64,000 nt of DNA, taken from assembly GCF_004792685.1 (NCBI RefSeq), contig NZ_SRXT01000001.1:682001-746000 (forward strand). Direction: 5' to 3'. The first letter of the stretch is position 1; each line of letters opens with the position of its first letter. Below, piece after piece: positions 1-9,673 of the stretch. The position numbers were made by a program, and so were the translations under genes. This DNA comes from Sphingomonas gei (lineage in GTDB: Bacteria > Pseudomonadota > Alphaproteobacteria > Sphingomonadales > Sphingomonadaceae). Below the pieces are notes generated by a model that did no database searches, was not told the DNA's origin, and was given only the letters and a program-made list of their open reading frames with translations.

Positions 1-1005
1 GTAAAATGCGCCTTCGCCTGTCATTCGAACAAGATCGAGAACTACGTATCCGATACGGGTTCGATGAAAAGTATGATCCTCGATACCGCCAAGTTTTCGG
101 TCAATAAAAGCCCATTTCCCTCGGTGGGATCAGGCACCGATCTGAAGATCGTCATCGACGACAAGGGCAGCTATATCTACGATAACAAGACGACGACTGA
201 AAAGCGATGCATGCTCGGGCCCAATGACAAACCGCAAAACCAGAAGGACATATGTATCTATAACTCCGACAATACCTATGTCGACAGTTACTGGTACGCC
301 CTTAATAAGGGAGTCCGGCTCCGAGTCACGGACGAGAAGATCGCCGCAAAGGATTTGATGGCGCTCGCAAAAACCTATGCGCTTGAAAACAGTCGTGCCT
401 ATCGCGCCGCTCTTTACACCTTTGACCATGAGACAAATTTCAAGACGATTTCCAATCTGTCGTCCGATCTCATTGCGGTAGGCGAAGCCGCCAGCAAAAT
501 CGATCTCGTCACGGTGAACGACAGAGAGAGGAACGGCAGCCCGCCCGACAAATCGAAGAACCGGGACTATATGTTCACCAGCTTCGACACCGTTCTGACC
601 CAGATGAAGAGCGCGATGCCCAATCCGTCGGGCAAGGGATCGAACCAGCCCGGCGATTCGCCCCAAGCTTTCCTGTTCCTGGTCACCGACGGGATGAGCG
701 ACGAATATATCGGGGGCAGGACGCGCACCGCGATGCACGCGAACCAGATCACCCAATGCAACGATCTCAAGAGCCGGGGCATCAAGATCGCGATTCTCTA
801 TACGGAGTATACCGAGGAATCGATCAAGGATGACGCGGAGGACCAAAAGAAGATTGCGACCGCCGCGATCAAAAACATCGCGACGCAGCTCACCAAATGT
901 GCCTCGCCGGGCTTGATGTACACGGTCAAGACCGATCAGAGCATCTCGGAGGCGCTGCAAGCCCTGTTCACCAAGGCCGTCGCCACCGCGCGTCTCGCCA
1001 CCTGA
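1..1005 (+). CDS. TadG-like pilus assembly protein with vWA domain, C-terminal part (5' end outside window)
   Basis: The reading frame is open from the first base, so this is the last 334 residues of a longer protein. The visible start has a Cys-rich segment (CAFACH) typical of the TadE/TadG family just after the N-terminal membrane anchor. The remainder reads as a von Willebrand A fold: a strand and helix carrying KDLMALAKTYALENS, a threonine/serine loop (FTSFDTVL) and a strand ending in FLFLVTDGMSD. TadG proteins are secretion-associated pseudopilin-like proteins of the Flp/Tad pilus system and face the periplasm. The rest of a tad locus would lie upstream. Local base composition is lower in GC than the following genes (26 of 60 G+C in row 241-300). 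The family call is fairly secure; the precise Tad role is inferred. Confidence 0.75.
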   Translation, partial: VKCAFACHSNKIENYVSDTGSMKSMILDTAKFSVNKSPFPSVGSGTDLKIVIDDKGSYIYDNKTTTEKRCMLGPNDKPQNQKDICIYNSDNTYVDSYWYALNKGVRLRVTDEKIAAKDLMALAKTYALENSRAYRAALYTFDHETNFKTISNLSSDLIAVGEAASKIDLVTVNDRERNGSPPDKSKNRDYMFTSFDTVLTQMKSAMPNPSGKGSNQPGDSPQAFLFLVTDGMSDEYIGGRTRTAMHANQITQCNDLKSRGIKIAILYTEYTEESIKDDAEDQKKIATAAIKNIATQLTKCASPGLMYTVKTDQSISEALQALFTKAVATARLAT

Positions 1006-1017
1006 TCCGCGGAGACG

Positions 1018-1048
1018 CCCGTGGCGCGCGCCAGGCGCGTGCCACGGG
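1018..1048. terminator. Strong hairpin between convergent genes
   Basis: A 14 bp stem (one G.T wobble) with a 3 nt loop: arms 1018-1031 and 1035-1048, beginning CCCGTGG and closing CCACGGG. It sits between the stop codons of the TadG-like gene and pdhB, which converge. There is no T run on either side, so it may act as a transcript 3' end stabiliser rather than a classical intrinsic terminator. Confidence 0.55.
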
Positions 1049-1055
1049 GTCGGCA

Positions 1056-2465
1056 TCAAGCGCGGTAGGTCACTTTCTTCACCGCCGTCACCACGCGCGC
1101 CGCATCGACCAGCGCGAGCTTCTCGAGATTGGCGGCATACGGCAGCGGCACGTCCTCGTTGGTGACGCGCAGCACCGGCGCGTCGAGGTCGTCGAAGCCC
1201 TTTTCCATCACCACCGCGACGATCTCGGACGAGATCGAGCAGGTCGGCCAGCCTTCCTCGACCACGACGAGGCGGTTGGTCTTCCTGACGCTCTCGAGAA
1301 CCGTCGCAGTATCGAGCGGACGCAAGGTGCGCAGGTCGATCACTTCGGCGTCGATCCCCTCGCCCGCCAGCTTTTCGGCCGCCTCCAGCGCGACGCCGAC
1401 GCCGATCGAATAGGACACGATCGTGACGTCCTTGCCCGGCCGCACGATCCGCGCCTTGCCGATCGGCAGGACATAATCGTCGAGCTTGGGCACTTCGAAG
1501 TGGCGGCCGTAGAGCAATTCGTTCTCGAGGAACACGACGGGGTCCTCGCTGCGGATCGCCGCCTTGAGCAGCCCCTTGGCATCGGCGGCGTCATAGGGCG
1601 CGATCACGATCAGCCCGGGGACGCTGGCATACCAGGGCCCGTAATTCTGCGAGTGCTGTGCGCCGACCCGACTCGCCGCACCGTTGGGACCGCGGAACAC
1701 GATCGGGCAGCGCATCTGGCCGCCCGACATGTAATTGGTCTTGGCGGCCGAATTGATGATGTGGTCGATCGCCTGCATCGCGAAGTTGAAGGTCATGAAC
1801 TCGATGATCGGCTTCAGTCCGCCCATCGCGGCGCCGGTGCCGACGCCGGCAAAGCCATATTCGGTGATCGGCGTGTCGATCACGCGCTTGGGCCCAAACT
1901 CTTCGAGCAGGCCCTGGGTGACCTTATATGCGCCCTGATATTCGGCGACTTCCTCGCCCATCACGAAAATGCGCGGATCGGTGCGCATTTCCTCGGCCAT
2001 CGCGTCGCGAAGCGCCTCGCGGACGGTGGTCTTGACCATCTCGGTACCCGCGGGGATCGCCGGATCGCTGACCGTCGCGGCCTTGTCGCTGGCGAGCTGA
2101 GCGGAGCCACTCTCGGCTTTTTTCGGCGCAGGCGACTCGGACTCGGCGGCCTTCTGCTCCTGCGCCGGCGCTTCGGCCGTGGGAGGCTCGGCAGCGGCAG
2201 GCGCCGGCGTCGAGGCATCTTCGCCCTCGCCAGCGATCGTCGCGATCACGGTGCCGACCTTTACGTTGTCGGTGCCTTCGGCGACCAGGATCGACGCGAT
2301 CGTACCCTCGTCGATCGCTTCGAATTCCATCGTCGCCTTATCGGTCTCGATCTCGGCGAGGATGTCGCCCGACTTCACGACATCGCCCTGCTTGACCAGC
2401 CACTTGGCGAGCGTGCCCTCTTCCATGGTCGGCGAGAGCGCCGGCATCTTGAGTTCGATCGGCAT
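1056..2465 (-). CDS. pdhB: Pyruvate dehydrogenase E1 component, beta subunit, with N-terminal lipoyl domain
   Basis: Beta subunit of the E1 heterotetramer that decarboxylates pyruvate and acetylates lipoate. Residues 1-80 form a biotinyl-lipoyl domain with the acceptor Lys43 in ETDKATME. A flexible Ala/Pro/Glu linker runs to about residue 145. The transketolase pyrimidine-binding domain follows (about 150-330) and then the C-terminal transketolase domain. The lipoyl fusion on E1-beta is a known alphaproteobacterial trait; in most bacteria only E2 is lipoylated. The ATG at 2465 was chosen because [18 protein letters not shown] is the canonical lipoyl-domain N-terminus and it begins 1 nt after the pdhA stop. 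It is co-transcribed with pdhA; the E2 and E3 genes are not in the window. 469 aa. Confidence 0.96.
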   Translation of the reverse strand: MPIELKMPALSPTMEEGTLAKWLVKQGDVVKSGDILAEIETDKATMEFEAIDEGTIASILVAEGTDNVKVGTVIATIAGEGEDASTPAPAAAEPPTAEAPAQEQKAAESESPAPKKAESGSAQLASDKAATVSDPAIPAGTEMVKTTVREALRDAMAEEMRTDPRIFVMGEEVAEYQGAYKVTQGLLEEFGPKRVIDTPITEYGFAGVGTGAAMGGLKPIIEFMTFNFAMQAIDHIINSAAKTNYMSGGQMRCPIVFRGPNGAASRVGAQHSQNYGPWYASVPGLIVIAPYDAADAKGLLKAAIRSEDPVVFLENELLYGRHFEVPKLDDYVLPIGKARIVRPGKDVTIVSYSIGVGVALEAAEKLAGEGIDAEVIDLRTLRPLDTATVLESVRKTNRLVVVEEGWPTCSISSEIVAVVMEKGFDDLDAPVLRVTNEDVPLPYAANLEKLALVDAARVVTAVKKVTYRA

Positions 2466-2466
2466 C

Positions 2467-3516
2467 TCAATAGGTCTCCACCAGCACGTCGGTGTACAAT
2501 TCCGCGGGGTCGGGTTCGGGGGTCTGCTCGGCAAAGTCGGCGGCCTCTGCCACCACCTTGCGGATCTCTGCCTCGAGCGGCTTGAGCTGCTCCTCGGTGA
2601 TGCCCAGCGTCGCCAGCTCGCGCTTGACCGCTTCGATCGGATCGGACTTCTCGCGCACCGACTGGACTTCCTCGCGGCTGCGATACTTGGCCGGATCGGA
2701 CATCGAATGGCCGCGATAGCGATAGGTCTTCATCTCGAGGATGATCGGGCCCTTGCCCGCGCGGACCCAGGCGAGCGCCTCCTCGGCGGCACCGCGGCAG
2801 GCGAGCACGTCCATGCCGTCGACCTGGATGCCGGGGATGCGGAAGCTCTCGCCGCGCTTGTACAGCTGGTCCTCGGACGAGCTGCGATTGACGCTGGTGC
2901 CCATGGCGTACTGGTTGTTCTCGATCACGTAGATGATCGGGAGCTTCCACAGCTCGGCCATGTTGAACGATTCGTAGACCTGGCCCTGGTTCGACGCCCC
3001 ATCGCCGAAATAGGCCATCGCGACGCCGCCATCCTCGTTATATTTGTGCGCGAAGGCGAGCCCGGTGCCGAGCGAGACCTGCGCGCCGACGATGCCGTGG
3101 CCGCCGTAGAACTTCTTCTCGGTCGAGAACATGTGCATCGAGCCGCCCTTGCCGCGGCTGATGCCGGCACTGCGCCCGGTCAGCTCGGCCATGATCACCT
3201 TGGGATCGATCCCGTAAGCAAGCATATGGCCATGATCGCGATAGCCGGTGATCACCGAGTCCTTGTCGCCGTCCAGCGCCGACTGCAGGCCGACCGCGAC
3301 GGCCTCCTGGCCGATATAGAGATGGCAGAAGCCGCCGATGAAGCCGAGGCCGTAAAGCTGGCCGGCTTTCTCTTCGAAGCGGCGGATCAGCAGCATCTGC
3401 TTGTAGAATTCGAGCAGTTGCTCCTTGGAAGCATTGTACCGTTCTGGTTCGTCAGGACGTTCGCGGTTCGGTACTGCAGGTTCGGTGGACGCTATGCGTG
3501 CCGGTGCTTTGGCCAC
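2467..3516 (-). CDS. pdhA: Pyruvate dehydrogenase E1 component, alpha subunit
   Basis: Thiamine-diphosphate-binding alpha subunit of pyruvate dehydrogenase E1. The ThDP motif GDGASNQG begins at residue 171 and ends near ENN at 199-201; the regulatory-loop segment [10 protein letters not shown] lies in the C-terminal third. At 349 aa the length is normal. The start is GTG at 3516, preceded by GAGGA about 8 nt upstream. The first 25 residues (Ala/Pro/Glu/Arg rich) are not conserved in the family. First gene of the pdhA-pdhB pair, separated from pdhB by one base. Confidence 0.96.
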   Translation of the reverse strand: MAKAPARIASTEPAVPNRERPDEPERYNASKEQLLEFYKQMLLIRRFEEKAGQLYGLGFIGGFCHLYIGQEAVAVGLQSALDGDKDSVITGYRDHGHMLAYGIDPKVIMAELTGRSAGISRGKGGSMHMFSTEKKFYGGHGIVGAQVSLGTGLAFAHKYNEDGGVAMAYFGDGASNQGQVYESFNMAELWKLPIIYVIENNQYAMGTSVNRSSSEDQLYKRGESFRIPGIQVDGMDVLACRGAAEEALAWVRAGKGPIILEMKTYRYRGHSMSDPAKYRSREEVQSVREKSDPIEAVKRELATLGITEEQLKPLEAEIRKVVAEAADFAEQTPEPDPAELYTDVLVETY

Positions 3517-3752
3517 AGGAAATCCTCATGCCCGGGGGAGGTCAGTGCGGGCCTATAAGCGCGTTCTTGGCCGGGACGCAACGTCAACGCGCGGAGAAGA
3601 AGGAGGTTCGTCGGCGAAGCGATCGCTTCCCTCCCCGCTGGAGCGCCGATTCACCGCCGACGCAACCGAAGCGGCGCTGTTCCGTTACGCCCGCCTGATC
3701 CTCGGAGCCTCATTGATGACCAAAGCGCTTTGCCACGTCCTGAGTACGTCGC

Positions 3753-4556
3753 ATGACTGAGAAGCCGCGCGCCGCTGCCACGCTGGCTGCGCGGATGGGG
3801 TTCGCTGCGCGCGGGCTGGTCTATCTGCTCGTCGGCTGGTTCGCGCTCGACGCCGCGCGTCTCGGCAGCGCGCCTGCCGATAACCAGGAAGCGATGGGAT
3901 CGCTGCTCGACAAGCCGTTCGGGCACATCCTCGTCGCCGCGGTCGCGATCGGCCTTGCCGGTTACGCGCTGTGGCGGTTCAGCGAGGCCGTACTCGACCC
4001 CGAGCGCCGCGGCACCGAGCCAAAGGCGTTGATCGAGCGGATCGGCTTCGGCTGGAGTGCGGTCGTCCACATCTTCCTCGCGGTATATGCGGGCAAGCTG
4101 GCGCTGCAACTCACGCGCCCGGAGACCAACCCGAGCGAGGAACGCGCGAAAAGCTGGTCCGGCTGGCTGATTGACCAGCCCGGCGGCGAGTGGCTGCTCG
4201 GTGCGATCGGGTTGCTGCTGATCGCCGGCGCCGGGGCGCAGGCTTGGAAGGCCTATCGCGGCAGTTTCGCATGCGAACTCGCCGGCGACGTGCCGCTGCC
4301 GCGCTACGTCTGTCTTGCCGGACAAATCGGCTATGGCGCGCGTGCGCTGGTGTTCCTGCTCATCGGATGGTTCCTCGTCCACGCCGCGATCGCGGCAAGC
4401 CCGGACGAGGCCGGCGGAATCGGCCAAGCGCTCCGCACGTTGCGCGAGCAGCCGCAAGGGCCGCTGCTGCTGGCCGTCGTCGCGATCGGCCTGATGCTGT
4501 TCGGAGTCTACAGCCTGGTGGAGGCCCGCTTTCGCCGGATCCGCGTCGGCAGCTGA
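3753..4556 (+). CDS. DUF1206 family multi-spanning membrane protein
   Basis: A 267 aa integral membrane protein built from three related units of about 85 residues. Each begins with an aromatic/Gly motif followed by a hydrophobic helix: ARMGFAARGLVYLLVGW near residue 13, GFGWSAVVHIFLAVYAG near 95 and GYGARALVFLLIGWFLV near 190. Six transmembrane segments are expected. This repeat pattern is that of DUF1206, a family of unknown function often annotated as a DUF1206 domain-containing protein. It is monocistronic, divergent from pdhA, and its stop is 4 bases from the ftsB stop on the opposite strand. The family is recognised; no function can be assigned. Confidence 0.85.
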   Translation: MTEKPRAAATLAARMGFAARGLVYLLVGWFALDAARLGSAPADNQEAMGSLLDKPFGHILVAAVAIGLAGYALWRFSEAVLDPERRGTEPKALIERIGFGWSAVVHIFLAVYAGKLALQLTRPETNPSEERAKSWSGWLIDQPGGEWLLGAIGLLLIAGAGAQAWKAYRGSFACELAGDVPLPRYVCLAGQIGYGARALVFLLIGWFLVHAAIAASPDEAGGIGQALRTLREQPQGPLLLAVVAIGLMLFGVYSLVEARFRRIRVGS

Positions 4557-4560
4557 CCGC

Positions 4561-4878
4561 TTACTGGTCGAGCGGAACGATCACTTCGTCGGGACGCGCG
4601 ACGTTGAGCTGCTTGCGCACCAGTTCGTCGACCATGTCCGGATCGGCGCCGCGCTTCGGATCGAGCAGATCGACACGGTTCTTGATCTCGACGCGCTTCT
4701 TGGCGAGCGCGGCATATTCGATGTTCTTCTGCGCCAGCTCGGCGCGGAACTCCTTGGCGGCGACGATCCCGGTGGGGCCCAGCACCGCGTTATAGCCGAA
4801 AAAACCGACGGCAATGAGCACCGCAGCGGGAAGCCCCGCGCGGCGAAGGAGTGTGTTCATCGGAGAAGTGCGCGCCAT
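4561..4878 (-). CDS. ftsB: Septum formation initiator family protein (FtsB/DivIC-like)
   Basis: A small bitopic protein of 105 aa: a short cytoplasmic N-terminus, one transmembrane segment at about residues 14-34 (LPAAVLIAVGFFGYNAVLG), then a predicted periplasmic coiled coil (about 37-80) and a short tail with the ARPDEVIV segment typical of FtsB. FtsB forms the FtsQLB subcomplex that signals septal peptidoglycan synthesis. It lies just downstream of eno on the same strand, an arrangement common in proteobacteria. A second ATG at residue 7 is a possible alternative start. Confidence 0.88.
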   Translation of the reverse strand: MARTSPMNTLLRRAGLPAAVLIAVGFFGYNAVLGPTGIVAAKEFRAELAQKNIEYAALAKKRVEIKNRVDLLDPKRGADPDMVDELVRKQLNVARPDEVIVPLDQ

Positions 4879-4930
4879 AAGGTTGATTCTGGCTTAACCA
4901 TGCCGAGAGATCAAGGTGCGAGTTGTACGT

Positions 4931-4959
4931 AAATCCCTCTCCCATCGGAAGAGGGATTT
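4931..4959 (-). terminator. Hairpin between eno and ftsB
   Basis: A perfect 10 bp stem (AAATCCCTCT at 4931-4940 pairing with 4950-4959) and a 9 nt loop, immediately after the eno stop. On the minus strand the stem ends in GATTT, a weak T tract, so it may partly terminate eno transcription before ftsB. It is one of several CCCTCTCCC-type hairpins in this window. Confidence 0.5.
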
Positions 4960-4962
4960 CGC

Positions 4963-6249
<1,287 letters not shown>

Positions 6250-6382
6250 CTATTTAGGGTATGTCGGATTGCCCGAAGGCGCGCGCGAGCCTGTAACCGC
6301 TCCCGTGCCGCCGGGCAACGCAGAGGATGGAACCGGCGCGCACGGCCATGGTTCTTTGCACGAGCAACGAAAGGGCCCAACC

Positions 6383-6934
6383 ATGGCTGACGAAAACAAC
6401 AATTCCACTGGCGGCAATTCGACTGGCGGCGAACCAACTGACGCGAAGCTCGAGGCGACCGCGAGCAACGCGGGGCCCGCCGCGATCAATTTCGACGCCA
6501 CGGATGATCAGGCCGAGCCGAAGCGCAGCTCGACTCAGCAGCTGAAGGACGAGGCGTCGAAGCTCGGCGGTCAGGCCGCCGATCGCGCGCGTGAATTTGC
6601 CGGCCAGGGCAAGGAGCGCGCGACGACGGCGCTGGATGAGGTCGCCAAGATGTTCGAAGGCGCGGCGCTCGACGTCGATGCGCGGCTCGGCGAGGAATAT
6701 GGCAAATATGCCCGTTCGGCCGCCCAGGGCATCACCAGCTTTGCCGACAGCCTGCGCAGCAAGCAAGTCGACGACCTGATCACCGACGCGACCGAGCTGG
6801 TGAAGAAGAGCCCGGTGATCGCCGTCGGCGCGGCCGCCGCGATCGGCTTCGTCCTTGCGCGGCTGATCAAGTCGGGGGTCGACGCCGCCTCCGATCTCGG
6901 CGAGCGCGAGCCTGCCGAAACCACCAAAGCCTGA
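6383..6934 (+). CDS. YqjD/DUF883-like membrane-anchored protein
   Basis: A 183 aa protein with a low-complexity Asn/Thr/Gly N-terminus (1-30), a long Ala/Glu/Lys-rich amphipathic helical region (about 50-140), and one C-terminal hydrophobic helix (KSPVIAVGAAAAIGFVLARL). This matches the layout of DUF883/YqjD-type proteins, which are tail-anchored inner-membrane proteins; E. coli YqjD binds ribosomes in stationary phase. The ATG at 6383 was preferred over an upstream ATG at 6269 because it follows AAAGGG and begins a plausible acidic N-terminus. First gene of a four-gene cassette. The similarity is by architecture, so the family assignment is moderately sure. Confidence 0.7.
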   Translation: MADENNNSTGGNSTGGEPTDAKLEATASNAGPAAINFDATDDQAEPKRSSTQQLKDEASKLGGQAADRAREFAGQGKERATTALDEVAKMFEGAALDVDARLGEEYGKYARSAAQGITSFADSLRSKQVDDLITDATELVKKSPVIAVGAAAAIGFVLARLIKSGVDAASDLGEREPAETTKA

Positions 6935-6948
6935 CTGGGCGCCGGGGG

Positions 6949-7284
6949 GTGGCCGAGCCGGAGACCGAGAGCATCGGCGCACTGATCGGGCGATTGGTCG
7001 AGGACGGCAAGGGCTATGCCCATGCCGAAATCGGCTATTACCGAACGCTCGCGCTGAGCAAGCTCGGCGAGGCGAAGTCGGGGATCGTCCTCGGCCTCGT
7101 CGCGCTGGTGATTGCGCTTTGCACGGTTACCGCGCTGCTGGTCGGGCTCATCTTCTCGCTCGCGACGTTGGTCGGCCCCGGCTGGGCGACGCTGATCGTC
7201 ATCCTGGCCGCGCTGGCGTTGTCCGCTCTGCTCGGCTGGATGGCATATAAGCGTTTCCAGCGCATGCTCGGGAGCAAGCCGTGA
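6949..7284 (+). CDS. Phage holin superfamily III / YqjE-like membrane protein
   Basis: A 111 aa protein with an N-terminal soluble segment containing IGALIGRLVEDGKGYAHAEI, then two transmembrane helices (about 44-68 and 74-97) joined by a tight turn. This is the pattern of the putative actinobacterial holin-X/YqjE family. Despite the name, chromosomal members are not linked to phage lysis. GTG start at 6949 behind a GGGGG tract. It sits 14 nt after the YqjD-like gene and its stop overlaps the next start (GTGA). Confidence 0.75.
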   Translation: MAEPETESIGALIGRLVEDGKGYAHAEIGYYRTLALSKLGEAKSGIVLGLVALVIALCTVTALLVGLIFSLATLVGPGWATLIVILAALALSALLGWMAYKRFQRMLGSKP

Positions 7285-7628
7285 GCACCGACCCCGACCT
7301 GCTTGCAGCCAAAGCCCAGGCGCAGCTCGCACGCACTCGGCTGTTTGCCACGCTCGGCGAAGTGCAGGAGCGTCTCAAACCGGCGAACCTTGCGCAAAAC
7401 GCAGTCGAATCCGCCACGCAGGGCATTGCCGCAACCGCACAGAAGGGCGCCGAAGCGGTGCGCAACCGGCCGATTGCCTCCGCGGCAGTCGCAGGCGCCG
7501 TCGGTCTCTTCCTGGCGCGTGGCTGGATCGGAAAACTGCTTCGCCGCCGCAATGAAACCGCCCCCGTCCCCGATGGTTTGAACCGCAAGACACAAGCGAA
7601 ATCCGCGAAGAAAGGACGATCAACATGA
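7281..7628 (+). CDS. DUF3618 family protein
   Basis: 115 aa. The N-terminal part carries the RTRLFATLGEVQERLKP segment diagnostic of DUF3618 (family pattern R..l..tl..L..rl.P). It is followed by an Ala-rich helix and a hydrophobic stretch (IASAAVAGAVGLFLARGW) ending in a basic tail with KLLRRR. Probably tail-anchored in the inner membrane. Translationally coupled to both neighbours: its GTG start overlaps the holin-like stop and its TGA overlaps the next ATG. Function unknown. Confidence 0.75.
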   Translation: MSTDPDLLAAKAQAQLARTRLFATLGEVQERLKPANLAQNAVESATQGIAATAQKGAEAVRNRPIASAAVAGAVGLFLARGWIGKLLRRRNETAPVPDGLNRKTQAKSAKKGRST

Positions 7629-8011
7629 GCACCGCCAGCAGCAATGCGAAGCCCGGCGCCGCCAACCAGAACGCCAGCGCCAGCGAGCGTCAGAATGCGA
7701 CACCGACGGCACGCGCGCGTCAGACCGTCGAGGGCATCGGCGACAATCCCGTCGCGCTGCTCGCCGGCGGTGTCGCCCTCGGCGTGTTGGTCGGCGTGCT
7801 GCTGCCGCGCGCCGCCAGGGAGCGCGAGCTGCTCGATCCGCTCGGCCGCACCCTCGCCCAGCGTGTTTCCGCTGCGGCGCAGGCCGCCAAGGAAGCCGGC
7901 CGGCAGGAAATCGACTCGCTCATTCCCGATCGCGATTCGACCAAGGAGCGCGTCACTGCGCTGTTCGGCAACGTCATCGAAGCCGCCAAGACCGGGGGCC
8001 AGAAAGCCTAA
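7625..8011 (+). CDS. Hypothetical membrane protein of the YqjDEK-like cassette
   Basis: 128 aa: a polar Ser/Asn/Ala-rich N-terminus, one central hydrophobic helix (NPVALLAGGVALGVLVGVLL, about 41-60) followed by the basic PRAARERE stop-transfer segment, then a long Ala/Glu/Arg helical C-terminus. It overlaps the DUF3618 stop by ATGA. I do not recognise a named family. The Gly-rich glycine-zipper-like helix resembles those of ElaB/YqjD proteins. Last gene of the cassette. Confidence 0.65.
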   Translation: MSTASSNAKPGAANQNASASERQNATPTARARQTVEGIGDNPVALLAGGVALGVLVGVLLPRAARERELLDPLGRTLAQRVSAAAQAAKEAGRQEIDSLIPDRDSTKERVTALFGNVIEAAKTGGQKA

Positions 8012-8086
8012 GGGTCAATTCGGGGTTGAGCGCGGACGGCTTTGCCCGGTAAGGGCAGCGCCAACCCGCTCTCCCCAGGAGACCCC

Positions 8087-8314
8087 ATGAGCAAGCTTCA
8101 CCTAGTCTTCGGCGGTCGTGTGACCAATCCGCAGACGCTCGACTTCCAGGATCCCTCCAAGCTCGACGTGGTCGGTGTATTTCCCGATTATGCCAGCGCC
8201 GAAAAGGCGTGGCGTGCGGCGGCGCAGCGCACGGTCGACGATGCCGAGATGCGCTATGTCGTGGTCCACCTGCACCGGCTGCTAGAGCCGGACCTGGAAA
8301 AGCCGGCAGCCTGA
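8087..8314 (+). CDS. DUF4170 domain-containing protein
   Basis: A small soluble protein of 75 aa with the features of DUF4170: an N-terminal strand (KLHLVFGGRV), the VGVFPDYASAEKAWRAAAQ segment and a C-terminal MRYVVVHLHRLLEP strand-helix. The family is essentially restricted to alphaproteobacteria and has no known function. AGGAG sits 7 nt before the ATG at 8087, which decides the start. It stands apart from the upstream cassette by 75 nt. Confidence 0.85.
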   Translation: MSKLHLVFGGRVTNPQTLDFQDPSKLDVVGVFPDYASAEKAWRAAAQRTVDDAEMRYVVVHLHRLLEPDLEKPAA

Positions 8315-8370
8315 GACCGGCGTGGGCGCCACATCAGCACGGCCGCTGAGGCGCCGAACCTTCATTCCGC

Positions 8371-9000
8371 TCAGGCGCCGCGATAGCGCCACGCCAGCAG
8401 CGGTCGCGCCAATGCGATACCCGCAACCAGCCCGAACACCGGCGCCACGACGCTGGTCGATGGATCGAAGCTCCCCGCGGTGAGCGCGAACACCAATTGG
8501 ATGCCGATCCAGATCAGCGCGAGAATTGCGATCTGGCCGACCCGACCAAACCGCCGCGAGATCGGCAGCGTCGCCGGCACGCCGTACAGCATGAAATAGC
8601 TGCCGATCACCCCGAACAGCGCGGAATCGAGCCCGGCGCTGGGGATCGGCGATTGTGGCGTGAAGATCAGCCTGCCGGCTGCGCCGCAATAGCAGGCGAC
8701 GAGAAAGGTTATTCCCAGGCCAGTCGGGCCGATCGCGCGCTCGACATAGCGTCCCGCGATCAGCAGGAAGATCAGGTTGAAGATCGCGGAGATAGGGTCG
8801 ATCGGGAGGAACGCCGAGGCAAGCGGAGACAAGCCGGACCGCAGCGCGTCGCCCTGCCAGGCGCCCGAGGAGAATTCGAGCGGCAGGAAGCCGAAGCTCA
8901 AAGCAGCCGCCTGAAATCCGACCACCACACCGACAAACAGCAGCACGAATGCCGACAGCGCGACCAGCGCGTCGGTGAAACGTCCGCGGGGGAGATGCAC
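8371..9000 (-). CDS. Rhomboid-like membrane protein lacking the catalytic dyad
   Basis: A 209 aa protein with about six hydrophobic helices arranged like a rhomboid protease: NLIFLLIAGRYVERAIG at 75-91 (L1/TM2 region), TM3, then SAGLDSALFG at 121-130 where active rhomboids have GxSGxxFG, and SVVAPVFGLVAG at 183-194 where they have AHLGGxxAG. The expected Ser is Asp125 and the expected His is Pro187, so the Ser-His dyad is missing. It is therefore probably a pseudoprotease. GTG start at 9000, 5 nt after the greA stop, in line with carA-carB-greA. Confidence 0.75.
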   Translation of the reverse strand: MHLPRGRFTDALVALSAFVLLFVGVVVGFQAAALSFGFLPLEFSSGAWQGDALRSGLSPLASAFLPIDPISAIFNLIFLLIAGRYVERAIGPTGLGITFLVACYCGAAGRLIFTPQSPIPSAGLDSALFGVIGSYFMLYGVPATLPISRRFGRVGQIAILALIWIGIQLVFALTAGSFDPSTSVVAPVFGLVAGIALARPLLAWRYRGA

Positions 9001-9005
9001 TCCGC

Positions 9006-9482
9006 TCAGATGAATTCGATCTTGGAGACGAGGTAATAGCGGTCGCCCGCCGGCACCGAGACCTCGACCTCCTCCTCGACCTTGCGCCCGATCAGCGCGC
9101 GGCCTATCGGCGAATTGTACGAGATGCGGCCCTGGCTCGCATCGGCCTCGGTCTCGCTGACGATCTGATACCGGATCGGCTTTTCGTCTTCGTCGAGCAA
9201 CGTCACCGTCGCGCCGAACACCACCTTGTCGCCCGACAGATCCTTGGGATCGATGATCTGGGCACGGCTGAGCTTGCCCTCGATATCCGAGATCGTCGCT
9301 TCGTTCTGGCCCTGCTGCTCCTTGGCGGCATGATATTCGGCGTTTTCCGAAAGATCGCCGTGCGCGCGCGCTTCCTCGATCGCGTCCACGATCAGCGGGC
9401 GCTCCGTTTTGAGGCGTTTCAGCTCGGCAGTGAGCTTCTCATAGCCCTCTTTGAGCATCGGCATCTTATCGACCGTCGCCAT
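9006..9482 (-). CDS. greA: Transcription elongation factor GreA
   Basis: Rescues backtracked RNA polymerase by stimulating cleavage of the nascent transcript. 158 aa, normal length. The N-terminal antiparallel coiled coil spans about 1-75 and carries the tip acidic residues in the [10 protein letters not shown] segment. The C-terminal FKBP-like domain includes [15 protein letters not shown]. The ATG at 9482 follows GAAGGGCGG; an in-frame extension of 14 residues upstream is not conserved. It lies downstream of carB, as in pseudomonads and many alphaproteobacteria. Confidence 0.97.
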   Translation of the reverse strand: MATVDKMPMLKEGYEKLTAELKRLKTERPLIVDAIEEARAHGDLSENAEYHAAKEQQGQNEATISDIEGKLSRAQIIDPKDLSGDKVVFGATVTLLDEDEKPIRYQIVSETEADASQGRISYNSPIGRALIGRKVEEEVEVSVPAGDRYYLVSKIEFI

Positions 9483-9644
9483 TCCATTCCGCCCTTCAAA
9501 CGCCTCGAGCCCCAAGCGTCCCACACCGGGTACGCCCGCACATTAATATCGATTGGGGGAGATCAATTGTGCGATTGCGAATAATAAGGCTGCGGAGGGC
9601 AAACTTCAAGCGCCCGCCCGCTTGACGCCGCTATTCCGTTGGGC

Positions 9645-9672
9645 CGTCATCCCGGCGTTCGCCGGGATGACG
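9645..9672. repeat. Dispersed CGTCATCCCGGC palindrome 3' of carB
   Basis: A perfect 12 bp stem (9645-9656 with 9661-9672) and the 4 nt loop GTTC, one base from the carB stop. The sequence CGTCATCCCGGC...GCCGGGATGACG is a palindrome seen dispersed in many proteobacterial genomes. There is no T tract, so it is better read as a repeat or mRNA 3' end element than as a classical terminator. Confidence 0.6.
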
Positions 9673-9673
9673 A

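Noticed and set aside
897..2585. 562-codon open frame antisense to pdhB
   Set aside because: Overlaps both the TadG-like gene end and pdhB; no start signal or family.
6949..7284. Holin-like gene as evidence of a prophage
   Set aside because: No lysis, integrase, capsid or tail genes nearby; chromosomal YqjE-type proteins belong to the same superfamily.
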